Below are positions 1 through 9,391 of a stretch of DNA of 64,000 nucleotides, piece by piece (positions within the stretch are counted from its first letter, which is position 1; each line of letters begins with the position of its first letter). The translations under genes were made by a program, and so were the position numbers. Where the stretch lies: NCBI RefSeq assembly GCF_006175985.1, contig NZ_SRSH01000006.1, forward strand, positions 1 through 64,000. Reading direction: 5' to 3'. The notes beneath the pieces are model-generated. The model searched no databases. It had not been told where the DNA came from and saw only the letters and a program-made list of their open reading frames with translations. The stretch comes from Methylotetracoccus oryzae. Its GTDB lineage: Bacteria > Pseudomonadota > Gammaproteobacteria > Methylococcales > Methylococcaceae.

Positions 1-56
1 CGGGTCTGCTTCTTCTTCTGGTCATAGGCCAGCGAGGCGAAGGTCGTCTGTTTCAT
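1..56 (-). CDS. IS5-family transposase, N-terminal fragment
   Basis: Only the first 18 codons are present, running off the window start. They read MKQTTFASLAYDQKKKQT, the typical beginning of an IS5-family (DDE) transposase of the IS1106 type. The rest of the protein, including the catalytic triad, is not visible, so activity cannot be judged. The gene reads away from the broken c-di-GMP gene at 265-2841. Confidence 0.75.
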   Translation of the reverse strand, partial: MKQTTFASLAYDQKKKQT

Positions 57-120
57 CCGGTCACCGCGTTCACGTGCTCTGTTGGCGATAGCTTACCAGC
101 CGCATTTGTTCAGAGGCTCC
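1..120 (-). mobile_element. IS5-family insertion sequence, left end (partial)
   Basis: The window opens inside an insertion sequence. A transposase start lies at 54-56 (minus strand), and about 65 bp outside it the element ends near 120 with the terminal sequence GGAGCCTCTGAACAAATGC (read on the minus strand), which looks like the terminal inverted repeat of IS5/IS1106-type elements. The adjoining host tetranucleotide TTAA at 121-124 fits the YTAR target preference of IS5. The other end and the second copy of the target duplication are outside the window, so the exact boundary is an inference. Confidence 0.7.
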
Positions 121-264
121 TTAACCCCTTCAATTTCTCTGTCAGGGAGGCAAATAGTGTATCCACGATCGGAAACCTGCCGAGCAAGCCTGCCCGGAAA
201 TCGATGATGGCATAGAAACCGACAGGCTGGCCGGTAGGGTGGGATCAGGCGCCAGCGCACCCGA

Positions 265-2841
265 TCACAGCGCCAAACGGGATGCCGATGCGTCGAGCAG
301 GGGTCCGCCAGCGTACAGTTCGGCCAGCGGCCGAGGCTTCCCGAGGCCGTAGCCCTGGCCATAGTTCACGCCAATTTCGGTCAGCTTCTGCGCGATCTCG
401 TGGTCCTCGACGAATTCCGCAATGGTCTCGAGCCCCATGACGTTGCCCACGCGGTGAATCGCCTCGACCATCGCGCGATCGATCGGATCCGTGGCCATAT
501 CCTTGACGAAACTGCCGTCGATCTTCAGGTAGTCGACGGGCAGGTTTTTCAAATAGGAGAACGAACTGAGACCGCTACCGAAATCATCGAGCGCGAAGCG
601 CGCACCGCGCGATTTGAGCCGGGTGAAGAACTGCTTGGCATGGGTCAGGTTCGACACCACCGCTGTTTCGGTAATCTCGAAGCAGACCGAATCCAACGGG
701 ACTTTCGACTCGGTGAGCTCGCGCTCGACGAAGGAGAGGAACCCTTCGTCGCTGAGCGACTGCACCGACACATTGATCGACAGCGACAGCGGCTCGGCGC
801 TCAGCTCATGCCACAGCGCAAGATTACGGAAGCTCTGGCGAATGACCCAGCGATCGATGTCCTGCATCTGTTTGTAACGCTCGGCGCTGGGAATGAAAGC
901 CGAGGACATGACCAGTTTGCCGTCACGGTCGCGCATCCGGAGCAGGATCTCGCCGTGTTGTTCCAGGCCGCCGGCAAGCGGCACGATAGGCTGGTAGAAC
1001 AGCACGAAGCGATCGCTGGACAAGGCCTCCTGTATCCGCGGTACCCACAGCATTTCGCCGTGGCGCTGCACCATCGCATAGTCGTCCTGGCTGAACACCT
1101 GGACCCGGTTGCGCCCCTGCTCCTTGGCCGCATAACAGGCCGTGCACGCCGAACTCGTCGCCCCCCAGCCGCGCAAAGGTGTCGTGCTGGCGCACGTGGG
1201 ACATCAGCACATCCTTGATCTGGCGCAGCAGCTCATCGCCGGCAGCGTGACCGCAGGTGTCGTTGACGATCTTGAACTGATCCAGATCGATATACAGCGC
1301 GCAGTGGGTCCGGTCATCCGGACCGACTTTCAACAAGTTGCCCAGCCGGCGCTCGAACTCGGCGCGGTTCACAAGACCGGTGAGCGCATCGTGCGACGCC
1401 TGGTAACTGAGACGGCGGGCAGCGTTCTGCGCCTCGGTGTTGTCCCGCAGCACCCAGACCGTGCCGACATGCAGACCGGAGCCCTCAAGTATGGGCGCGA
1501 CACAATAATCGATCGGCAGCGGCCGTGCCCCCCCCCACGCAGCAGCGACGCGCTACCCGTCCGGATGTCGTCCGCGGTTCCCGTGCGGAAACACAGCAAG
1601 CGATCAGGCTGGGTGTCGGAACTCTGATCGTCGATGAGGCGCATGATCTGTCGCATGTGCTGGCCGACCAGGCACTCACTGTGATCGTCCAGCAGGAGCG
1701 TGGCGGAAGGATTGACATAGGTGACGCAGCCCGACAGGTCGGTGGTCAGGACGGCCTCCCCGATCGAGGCCAGCGTCACCCGCATCAATTCCTTTTCGTC
1801 GGTCAGCGCCTGCTCGACACGCTGCCGCTCGGCGACCTCCCGCTTCAGGTTCCGGACGAGCCGAGCCAGATCCAGCGTGCGTACTTCGACCCGATGCTCC
1901 AGGCTGCGCTGGGTGTCCGCCACATGCTCGGCCATCCGGTTGAAGGCTCGACCCAGCCGCGCGACCTCGTCGACCCCGCCGATGCGAACCCGTCGATCGA
2001 GATCCCCGGCGGTAAAGCGTTCGGTGGCCCGGACGACACGGTTGAGCCGCAGCGTCAAACCGAAATGGATCAGCAGGCCGATGACCGCGGCGGACGCCAG
2101 GATCAACTGGACCGACTCCATGGTGTGATTGAACACGGACGCGCGAGCCGCGCTCAGATCCCGCGACAAGTCGCGCCGCATGATCACGACGCCCGTCCGC
2201 TCGGGCTCCACCACACCGACCCGGTGCGAGCCGAAGAACGCCGGAGAAAAGCCGAAAATTAGCCGTCCGGCCCCCGCCACGTGGACTTCTCCGGTCTCGG
2301 ACCGTCGCACCCGCTCCACGACCTCATGTAGCGGCTCCCCGTTCTAGGCTGCAACGCCCCGCGGCAGGATCTCATGCAGCGAATGGCCGACGGCACCGGA
2401 ACCGCTAGCCGTCAGGATCAGGGAGCGGGTGTCGGCGATCAAGGTTTCCTCCGACTCGGTGACGCCGTCGAGCCGGGGCAGGGCAAACTCGAACCGGTCG
2501 TTCCGCCGCGACTGCGCCGCCATGCCGATCTGCGCCTGCAGCGCGGACATGCGGTCCATCATTTGAGCGACCGCATAGCCCCGCACGACATCCTCGGCGG
2601 AACGCTGGTAGCGGTCTATCGTGTACTGCGAGAGAACGGCCGCGAGCGCGATGATCAACCCTGGCACTGCGACGCGCAGTGACACGAAAGACACTGCCAC
2701 CCGCCGAATGGCGCGCACCAGCGCCCCGAACGGATTCCACGGCGCGGGCCGCGGGCCGGGCACGAGCTGGCCCCCGCGTTCCGGGGTCTCGGCTGGCGTG
2801 TCCGGCGCGGCAGCACCGCAACGCTCGAATTCGGTGGCCAT
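265..2841 (-). pseudogene. HAMP-PAS-GGDEF-EAL c-di-GMP turnover protein, multiply disrupted
   Basis: One ancestral gene can be read through three minus-strand pieces. From 2841 downward come an N-terminal membrane segment and periplasmic sensor part, then a second membrane segment, HAMP and PAS domains (frame of 2319-1530), a GGDEF domain with an RxxD I-site (RQHD) five residues before GGDEF (about 1450-1145), and a complete-looking EAL domain (about 1120-265; EILLRM, DDFGSG, KIDGSF motifs). Three lesions break it: an in-frame TAG at 2344-2346 (probably from CAG); a frame change in a run of nine G residues at 1529-1537; and loss of roughly 70 codons between GGDEFGV and CYAAKE near 1140, also out of frame. 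A GGDEF fragment and an EAL fragment could in principle still be translated, but the intact sensor enzyme cannot be made. The neighbouring FecR-like gene is broken too. Confidence 0.85.
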
Positions 2842-2867
2842 GGCCGGGCTCGGTTGGCGCCAAGGCG

Positions 2868-3600
2868 CTAGCGGCGGAAGCAACCCGTGGGGAAGCAGAC
2901 GCGGCTGCCGGTCGACGTGATGCGGCAGATGCACGAACCCGTCGCATAGGTCGCGGCGATCTTAAGGTCGCCCAGCAGACCGGGCTCCAGCGAGGTGGCA
3001 GCCAGCATCGGCAATCCCGACACAACCGGCAGCGAGAACGAGGCCGTGACGTCCGCCCCCTCGGAGGCCACATAGCAAAAGGTGGCCTGCGTCAGCTTGC
3101 CGTCCACCGCCGGCCTCGTTCGACACCGTCACCTCACCCTCCATTACGGTCACTTCGGCGTCCCGATCGGAGGCGCGGATCACGAATTCGGTACCATGGA
3201 TCATGGCGCGCAGTGCTTTCGTATCGATGCGCATGCGCTGCGGCTGGCGGCTGAACGACTGGACCAGCCCCTGGGCCACGTCGAGCCAGGTGAAATCCTG
3301 GGAATTGGCGCTGACCACAGCCAACCGCAGCGAAGTATGCTGATCGAGGCGCAGCACGGCGTTGTTGACGAGTTTCAGCGCAGCGCGACTTGCACCGCCC
3401 ACCGCGACCGAATCACCGACGCATAAACGTTCCTCTACGACGGCGTTGCGAGGCTTCGACTCACCGACGCGATGGATGGTCACCTCGCCCTCGACACTGA
3501 CCACCTGACCTGCCTCTTCACAGGCATTCGCCCCCTGGCTGACGTCCGTCACCAGCACCAGCGCGGCTGACATGACGATGGTCCTGATCATTGCGTTCAC
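2868..3600 (-). pseudogene. FecR-domain exported protein, frameshifted
   Basis: The first ~165 codons from 3600 encode a signal peptide and a FecR-type domain (repeated short beta-strand pattern, residues about 35-160, with motifs such as GEVTIHR, ALRAMIHGTEF and VMEGEVTVSNEAG). Near 3100-3112 the reading frame changes: the natural continuation (DGKLTQATFCYVASEGADV) is in another frame and ends at 2868. One extra or two missing bases in a GGCGGTGG stretch explain it. FecR-domain proteins of this non-TonB type usually sit beside sensor cyclases or kinases, and here the gene lies just upstream of the broken GGDEF-EAL gene on the same strand (27 bp gap), suggesting one lost signalling unit. A short truncated protein might still be exported. 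Confidence 0.75.
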
Positions 3601-4547
3601 TCGATTTCGGCTCTGGCTTGGGCAAGGGAGTCATGATCTGCTCCCCTCCCGATCGTGGCTCGCGAATCCCACGTTGCGTAATGCACCGATCGGCTCCAGA
3701 AAACAGTCACCGAGCTTCATCACGAGCATTGACCGGGGTCGGGCCCCATGAGCTGGATCGCCCGGCGTACTCCCCACACTGCGCCAAGCTGAGGATATTG
3801 TCTTACAGAACAAATGGAAATCGGTGATGACCGGGTTTTCGGATAGGCCGCAAGCTCGGACAAAGACGGGAGATTTTCCTAGGTAAATGGATGAATTCCC
3901 CAGGCGGGCATAGGGCCTTGCCCACTCCATCCACCCGCGTCACGCGTCCATGGTTTGCCCGCGGGCCCCAGGTTTGCCATCAACCTGCGCTATCCACCCG
4001 ACGACGTACCCGTTTGTCGCACTCAGGCTTGCAGCCACCGCTGGACACAGCGTAACCGCGCTGAAATCAGCCGCCGGCTTTCATCCCGCGCTCACTGAGC
4101 GCCTTCCCCACCCGCAATCCACACGCGCGATGCCACTGGATCCGTAGTGATATCGCCATCCGCTCTATTGGGTGTCGCTGCAATCAGACATCCAGCCACC
4201 GACACTGTCGCCGCCGCACGACACTTTTGGGCGCCTTTCTCTTCCCTAAGGGTCATCCGCCAGCCTTCAAGCCCCCGAAATCAGGCGAACGAGGCCTTCT
4301 GGCACGACTTGTGCGGGGAACCCAGCCAGTCAATACGCTGCGTCAACGTTGAAGCCGACAAAAGCCAACAGGAAACACGATACGGCAGGGCACTGGCCCC
4401 AATCGCGCGCAGTGAGGTTTATCGGCCAAAAACCGGGCCGTTCCGGAAACCCGAGAATATTCGCGCCGCTGGGTAAGCCTTATCCGCGGCCACTTAGCCA
4501 ATAAGTCGGCTAATAACCCAGACTCCCCTAAAGAGAAAGGTAAGACT
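3601..4547. other. Intergenic region, 947 bp, no convincing gene
   Basis: Two short open frames (3950-4147 and 4147-4476, plus strand) lack recognisable domains, ribosome sites and gene-like composition, so I do not call them. The region is noticeably less G+C-rich than the flanking genes. Its right end carries an inverted repeat (separate entry) and the ribosome binding site AGAGAAAGG just before the ATG at 4548. It presumably holds the promoters for the FecR-like gene (leftward) and for the exported protein (rightward), but I could not pick a convincing -35/-10 pair. Confidence 0.5.
4494..4513. promoter_or_regulatory. Inverted repeat upstream of 4548 gene, possible operator or leader hairpin
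   Basis: TTAGCC at 4494-4499 and GGCTAA at 4508-4513 form a perfect 6-bp inverted repeat around an 8-nt spacer, 34 nt before the start codon at 4548. The position suits either an operator over the promoter or a hairpin in the 5' untranslated region. No regulator gene adjoins it. Confidence 0.3.
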
Positions 4548-6071
4548 ATGATGCGACGCACCGCCTCCCTCGCCATCGGTATGACATTCGCGACACTATT
4601 TACCGATGCAGGACATACGGCTCCTCAGGATATTCTGCATCACCATATACACAACTGGAGCCGGATTTACTCGTCCGACCAGCGCTCGAATCGTCGCTGG
4701 GCCCGCGCCGAACGGCATGCGGTTGCCATGGGTTACAGTACGGTCAATCGGGGCGTGGCAGATGATCCGGCCTTTGACCATCTGGGCGTTTCCAAGGACC
4801 TCAACGGGGCATTCTATCCGGTTATTTTCGACTTCTCCTCTGACCGGGTCCGCTACCGATCGGAAGCCGAAAATGGTTACGGTGGTAATTTCCTACGACC
4901 GGGAACCTCGGTAAACAACCTCGTCGCTCTGAGCCGGGCCGACATGGAACTCTTGTCCGTCTTCGGTTGCAGCCGCAGCTCAGCGAAACCCGTCCTGGAT
5001 CCCACCGTGACGAAGGAGCAGTTCCAGACGGCCTTCCACGCGTTGGATAGCGCACCCGGTGGCATCTGGGCTTACGCCAACCTGCAGAGTCGATACGTGG
5101 TCGAGCGATTGGCCGAGGGTTACACGAACGCGATCCGCAACGGAGGCTTCTCGGGCGCCACCTTCGACGACATCGCCCGAACCCCACCAGGAAACAGCTG
5201 TGAAAACAAGGATGTGCAACATGATGGACGTTATTACAACACCTGGAAGGAAGGGCAAAAAGCCCTGCTCCAACGCATTACGAGCGCATTGCACAGCGCG
5301 ACTTCACCGCTGGGATTCCCTTACTATGTCGCGGCCAACATGTACCAGATCAATACCAGCAACTCCGGCACCACATACGGCGCCTGGTATGCAGACCGCA
5401 GCCTGAGACTCGATGCCTATTATCTCGAGCGCGGAACCCAGGCCGGGCACGATCAAAGGGCGAACAGTACGGATCCGGAAACCGGCAAGCCCGCGTTCTC
5501 CTATGAAGCCAACGGCGCACCCCGCAACTTCATCCCCGCCGATCGGATGCATGTGAGCACGGCCCATAACGAGTTTCCAGCCTATGGCGAATTCCTGTCG
5601 GAACACCTGGAGGTTGCAGGCATCGCAGGGCGGCAGGGTTCCTGGTTCAGCTATGTCGTCGGAATGGCGGTGGACAAAACCTACACCAACGGAGCCTGGG
5701 TATTCAATAATGCGCTTCAGTTGATCCGGGCGGTTCCCAATTTCGACAACCTCGCCGAGGTTCCGCTTTCGGCGCGAACCTATAACCCGGCGTCCCAGAC
5801 CTACAACAGCCCCAACAGTCATGCTTCACCCAGCGTGGTGTATTCTCGCAATCCTATGAACCGGGAAATGTATGCCGTCTTCCTGAGAACGACGGGTACG
5901 ATTACACTCAGACCCAACGAATACGTCGCAAGCGCCGTCTACGCCAACGATGCGTTCAATACCACGACGGGCAACGCCATCGGCTGTCTCCGTCGGGCGA
6001 ATGGTACGGTTACGCTGATCTGTTCCACCCGCGTGGGCCAGGGCATCCGGCTCAAGCTTGCGAGATTCTAA
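4548..6071 (+). CDS. Exported protein, possible TIM-barrel glycosidase-like
   Basis: The 507-residue product begins with a signal peptide (residues 1 to about 25, cleavage after HTA). I do not recognise the family firmly. The pattern GFSGATFDDIA near 190, YNTWKEGQKALLQRI near 227, and LRLDAYYLER near 280 resembles the strand ends of uncharacterised TIM-barrel glycosidase-like families, where acidic residues after strands line the active site; this is a weak pattern match, not a proof. The last ~80 residues (GTITLRPNEYVAS onward) look like a separate beta-rich module. The start is supported by the upstream AGAGAAAGG. The gene stands alone, between a long gap and a hairpin at 6101-6124, and so probably forms a monocistronic unit. 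Function is unknown. Confidence 0.75.
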   Translation: MMRRTASLAIGMTFATLFTDAGHTAPQDILHHHIHNWSRIYSSDQRSNRRWARAERHAVAMGYSTVNRGVADDPAFDHLGVSKDLNGAFYPVIFDFSSDRVRYRSEAENGYGGNFLRPGTSVNNLVALSRADMELLSVFGCSRSSAKPVLDPTVTKEQFQTAFHALDSAPGGIWAYANLQSRYVVERLAEGYTNAIRNGGFSGATFDDIARTPPGNSCENKDVQHDGRYYNTWKEGQKALLQRITSALHSATSPLGFPYYVAANMYQINTSNSGTTYGAWYADRSLRLDAYYLERGTQAGHDQRANSTDPETGKPAFSYEANGAPRNFIPADRMHVSTAHNEFPAYGEFLSEHLEVAGIAGRQGSWFSYVVGMAVDKTYTNGAWVFNNALQLIRAVPNFDNLAEVPLSARTYNPASQTYNSPNSHASPSVVYSRNPMNREMYAVFLRTTGTITLRPNEYVASAVYANDAFNTTTGNAIGCLRRANGTVTLICSTRVGQGIRLKLARF

Positions 6072-6532
6072 GAGACCTTCTCAAACACTGCACTCCCCCA
6101 GCGCCGCCTCCCGTCTGGCGGCGCCTCGGAGCGATGTTCGAGGTTTACTGCCGCCAAGGCCGTGTTTCCGCTGCACGCTGGGGTTAGAGCAGATGATTGC
6201 GCTCAAGCCAAACAGCTGACACCTAAAGCCGACGTCGCTTCCAGGCGTCAGTCTCCGACGAATGCCCTCGTGCGCCGCAAGACACGAGCGTCGAAGGCGA
6301 CGCATCACCTTCCTGAGACCCCCGAACCTGCGGCGCGGGCACCCGTTGGTGGTCCAGTTTCTTTTGCTGTCTAATGGCGCGGAAAGCGCGGGCACCAAAG
6401 TGTCGCCGACGGGAGTCTGTCCGGCCCCGGCCCGCTCACCCACTTCATCTCATTCAGGCGCCCATGACGATTATCGGTGGAGCTAGACCACGGACCGCAC
6501 GAACCGCTGCCATCATCCGGTTCAGGGATCGC
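6072..6532. other. Intergenic region, 461 bp
   Basis: Apart from the hairpin at 6101-6124, nothing gene-like is supported. An open frame extends leftward from the DUF3124 gene to 6374, but that part is Arg/Pro-rich and lacks a signal-peptide-like start, so I treat it as upstream DNA. Confidence 0.45.
6101..6124 (+). terminator. GC-rich hairpin after 4548-6071 gene
   Basis: GCGCCGCC at 6101-6108 pairs perfectly with GGCGGCGC at 6117-6124 around an 8-nt loop, 30 nt beyond the stop codon. No T-run follows, so it may be a factor-dependent or 3'-end-stabilising hairpin rather than a classical intrinsic terminator. Confidence 0.4.
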
Positions 6533-7093
6533 ATGACCGGCCGGCACGTGCCGCCTGTAACCATCACAGCCCGCGGCCCGTTGGGCTTCGCCAAACGGGA
6601 GCACTGCCGGTCGCAGCCAGGTGCTCTAAAGGCGCTGGCACTGCTGTGGGCCGCACTGTCGTTCGATGCGGCAGTTGCGGCAGGCGAGACTCGAACGCAT
6701 CTGGCACGCAGCCAGCTGCTCTATGTGCCGATTTATTCGGAAATCGCCTATGGCGATCGGCGGCATACGCTGAACCTGTCGGCGACCGTCACCGTCCGCA
6801 ACACCGATCGCAAAAACCCGGTGAAGATTACCCGCGTCGACTATTTCGACACGGCGGGACGATTCGTCCGTTCCTACCTGGACGAACCGCGGCTGCTGGC
6901 GCCGATGGCTGCGACCGACTATGTGATCAGCGGCGCAGACCGATCGGGGGGAACGGCGGCCAGCTTTTTGATTGCCTGGGAAAGTGCGGAAGCCGTATCG
7001 CCGCCGCACATCGAGACCGTCATGATCGGCGCCGCGGCGACAACCGGTATCTCGTTCTCCAGCACCGCCGAGATTCTTGAAGAACGCCCCTAG
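6533..7093 (+). CDS. DUF3124-type exported protein
   Basis: The C-terminal ~130 residues carry the pattern I associate with DUF3124: LYVPIYSEIAYGDRR, then LSATVTVRNTD, then ITRVDYFDTAG and LLAPMAATDYVI, ending near FLIAWES. Members are small periplasmic or exported beta-rich proteins of unknown role. The start at 6533 has AGGG seven bases upstream. It leaves a long basic N-terminus before the hydrophobic segment ALKALALLWAALSF (residues about 31-44), which fits a signal peptide or anchor; a start at 6464 is also possible. No cofactor or catalytic residue is evident. The gene is followed by a lipoprotein gene on the same strand after 213 bp, so a shared role in the envelope is conceivable but unproved. 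Confidence 0.75.
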   Translation: MTGRHVPPVTITARGPLGFAKREHCRSQPGALKALALLWAALSFDAAVAAGETRTHLARSQLLYVPIYSEIAYGDRRHTLNLSATVTVRNTDRKNPVKITRVDYFDTAGRFVRSYLDEPRLLAPMAATDYVISGADRSGGTAASFLIAWESAEAVSPPHIETVMIGAAATTGISFSSTAEILEERP

Positions 7094-7306
7094 CGACCAA
7101 GGCAACTTTCGTAAGGGGTCATCCTGGCTTATCGTCTTAGTATCGCAGCAAGCCGTGATACGAGCCGTAGCATCCCCGTAGTGACTCGACGGACGTTTTC
7201 CGGGAGCGGGTGGCCGCCGCTGACCGGGCCATTCGCCCCCTTTGCGCACCGCTGGCCCCCTCCGTTATGATCCCGCGAACGGTTGGATCCCTCGGAGGAC
7301 AAGGCC

Positions 7307-7915
7307 ATGCATCATCGCGCGAACGCACTGCTGGCAGGCGTCGGTTTCCTGATCCTGTCCTGCGCGCAGAAGTCGATTGCACCGACGAGTTTCTCCCCGG
7401 CCTACAAGTCGATGCTCGAACCGTCGGAAGTTTCGCTCGTCAAAAGCTGCGCGGTAGCCTCATCGGTCGTCGCGAAGAACGGGCTGCCGGGGTCCGTGGT
7501 GGGGAAAAGAACACTGGAAGGCGGAGCGGTGGCACCGCAGCCAATCAGCCTGACCGGCGACCCGACAGGCTGGGTGCGCTCGGCAGCACGGGAGATATTC
7601 CGGCAATCCGGGGTCAGGACCACCACGGCGGGTGCCCCTGTCGTCACGCTGAGCCTGTATCAGGTCCTCATCAACGAAAACGTGCACGTGAACGCTGGCT
7701 ACGATGCGCGAGTCGTCATCGACGCTACCGTCCTCGATGGCCAGGGACGCACCTGCTGGTCCGAGCGGAAGACCGGCACCGCGCAGAATTACGGGCATCA
7801 CGGCAGCGCTGAAGCATACCGCGAAACCGTCGATCACGCGCTCGACCGCGCCCTGATGTCGGTGGCAGCGGACGGCGGGTTTCAGGAGGCGCTGTGCACG
7901 CGATGCTCGAAGTGA
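7307..7915 (+). CDS. Putative lipoprotein
   Basis: The 202-residue product has a short basic start, a hydrophobic stretch and a lipobox-like ILSC at residues about 18-21, so lipidation at that Cys is likely. A strong ribosome site (GGAGG) lies nine bases before the ATG at 7307. The mature part has an alternating pattern (VVTLSLYQVLINENVHVNAGYDAR) typical of YajG-like or similar beta-alpha lipoproteins, but I cannot assign a family with confidence. Two Cys near the C-terminus (CTRC) could bind metal or form a disulfide. The aryl polyene cluster starts 90 bp further on, and APE clusters often contain small lipoproteins, so a link is possible, although this protein does not show a DUF3261 signature that I recognise. 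Confidence 0.65.
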   Translation: MHHRANALLAGVGFLILSCAQKSIAPTSFSPAYKSMLEPSEVSLVKSCAVASSVVAKNGLPGSVVGKRTLEGGAVAPQPISLTGDPTGWVRSAAREIFRQSGVRTTTAGAPVVTLSLYQVLINENVHVNAGYDARVVIDATVLDGQGRTCWSERKTGTAQNYGHHGSAEAYRETVDHALDRALMSVAADGGFQEALCTRCSK

Positions 7916-8005
7916 CGCCCATCTGGTCACAGGAAGGGTTCGTGGACTCGCGGCGTCTTGAGCGCCGCGGATGCCGTTCGATGCAGCCGTCATCCGGAGG
8001 CGCAC

Positions 8006-9391
8006 ATGTTCACTGAAGATCATGGTCCCGTTCCCGCCGGACGGCCCGCCCAGGCGGCGGCACCCCATCTGACGAATTTCGACGTCGCCGTAATCGGCGG
8101 AGGACCGGCCGGTTCGGCGGTCGCTACGCGCCTCGCCGACAAAGGCTGGACGGTCGTGCAATTCGAGAAGGACCGCCACCCGCGCTTCCACATAGGGGAA
8201 TCGCTGTTGCCGAGAACGCTACCCCTGCTGGAACAGTTGGGCGTACTCGACGACGTGGCCCGGATCGGTGTCACCAAACACGCCGCCGAGTTCTGGTCGA
8301 GCGAACACGGCCGTTTTGTCGAGTTCCCGTTTGCCGAAGCCCTGGACCCGAACCCACCCTACGCCTTCCAGGTCCGGCGCTCGGAATTCGACGAGCTGCT
8401 GCTGCGCAACTCGGCCGCGCATGGGGTCGCAGTCAAGGAGGGATGGCGCGTCGAATCGGTCGAGCTGGATGCTCCTGACAGCTGCCGGCTGGTTGCGCGT
8501 GATCCATCGGGCCAGGCCACCCATTGGCAATCCCGCTTTCTGGTCGATGCCACCGGACGCGACACGTTTCTGGCAACCCGTCTGGCCACCAAGACCCGTA
8601 ACAAACAGCACAACAGCGCAGCGATCTTTGGGCACTTCCGGGGCGCCCAGCGGCGCGAGGGCCGGGCCGAGGGGAACATCAGCATTTATTGGTTCGAGCA
8701 CGGCTGGTTCTGGATGATCCCGTTGCGCGACGACATCATGAGCGTCGGCGCGGTCTGCTGGCCCTACTACCTGAAAAGCCGACGAGTGCCGGTCGATGAG
8801 TTTTTCCTGTCGACCATCGCCCTGCAACCCCAGGTTCAGGCGCGGCTGGCGAAGGCCGAACTGGTTTCCGACGTGACTGCCACCGGCAATTATTCCTACC
8901 AGTCCACCGGTATGTACGGCCGCAACTATCTGATGGTCGGCGACGCGTTCGCCTTCATCGACCCGGTATTTTCGACCGGCGTCCATTTCGCACTGAGCGG
9001 GGCCTTTGCCGGCGCCGACGCGGTGGACGCTGCGCTGCGCGAACCCGCGCGCGCGACGGCCCACCTGGCCGCACATCAGCGCCGTCTGAAGCGGGGCCTG
9101 AAGACCTTCTCCTGGTTCATCTACCGGATCACCACGCCGGCGATGCGGCATCTGGTCACGAATCCACGGAACATGTTCCGGATCCGCGATGCCATGGTGT
9201 CCCTGCTGGCGGGGGATCTGTTCGGCAAAACCTCGATTCATGCGAGACTGAGTCTCTTCAGGGTCATTTATTACCTCCACGTTCTTGCCGCACCCCGCGT
9301 CAATCTGGCGGCCTACCGTCAGCGTCGCCGAAACGTGGACGGCCCTGAACTCCGCGCGGAATCCGCCACCCATGCCGGAGACTCCCGCTAG
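8006..9391 (+). CDS. FAD-dependent halogenase-like oxidoreductase of aryl polyene cluster
   Basis: The 461-residue product has the N-terminal dinucleotide-binding motif VIGGGPAGS at residues about 30-38, the EKDRHPRFHIGESLLP signature of tryptophan-halogenase/geranylgeranyl-reductase type flavoproteins, and the downstream GDAFAFIDPVFSTG motif for FAD. The halogenase WxWxIP motif appears here as GWFWMIPL, so it may be a monooxygenase or halogenase-like enzyme. In xanthomonadin and aryl polyene clusters such genes are thought to tailor (hydroxylate or halogenate) the aryl head group. The start at 8006 is preferred because GGAGG lies six bases before it; an earlier start at 7958 has no such site. 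It overlaps the next gene by 20 bp, so translation is probably coupled. Confidence 0.85.
   Translation: MFTEDHGPVPAGRPAQAAAPHLTNFDVAVIGGGPAGSAVATRLADKGWTVVQFEKDRHPRFHIGESLLPRTLPLLEQLGVLDDVARIGVTKHAAEFWSSEHGRFVEFPFAEALDPNPPYAFQVRRSEFDELLLRNSAAHGVAVKEGWRVESVELDAPDSCRLVARDPSGQATHWQSRFLVDATGRDTFLATRLATKTRNKQHNSAAIFGHFRGAQRREGRAEGNISIYWFEHGWFWMIPLRDDIMSVGAVCWPYYLKSRRVPVDEFFLSTIALQPQVQARLAKAELVSDVTATGNYSYQSTGMYGRNYLMVGDAFAFIDPVFSTGVHFALSGAFAGADAVDAALREPARATAHLAAHQRRLKRGLKTFSWFIYRITTPAMRHLVTNPRNMFRIRDAMVSLLAGDLFGKTSIHARLSLFRVIYYLHVLAAPRVNLAAYRQRRRNVDGPELRAESATHAGDSR

Noticed and set aside
120..264. About 40 codons of coding-like sequence on the minus strand between the IS end and the EAL gene
   Set aside because: It reads as a plausible protein tail (FYAIIDFRAG and LFASLTEKL) but begins after a stop and lacks a start codon. 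It could be a remnant cut by the IS, but it is too short to call.
4147..4476. 109-codon plus-strand frame in the 947-bp gap
   Set aside because: No ribosome site, no family, and no strand bias.
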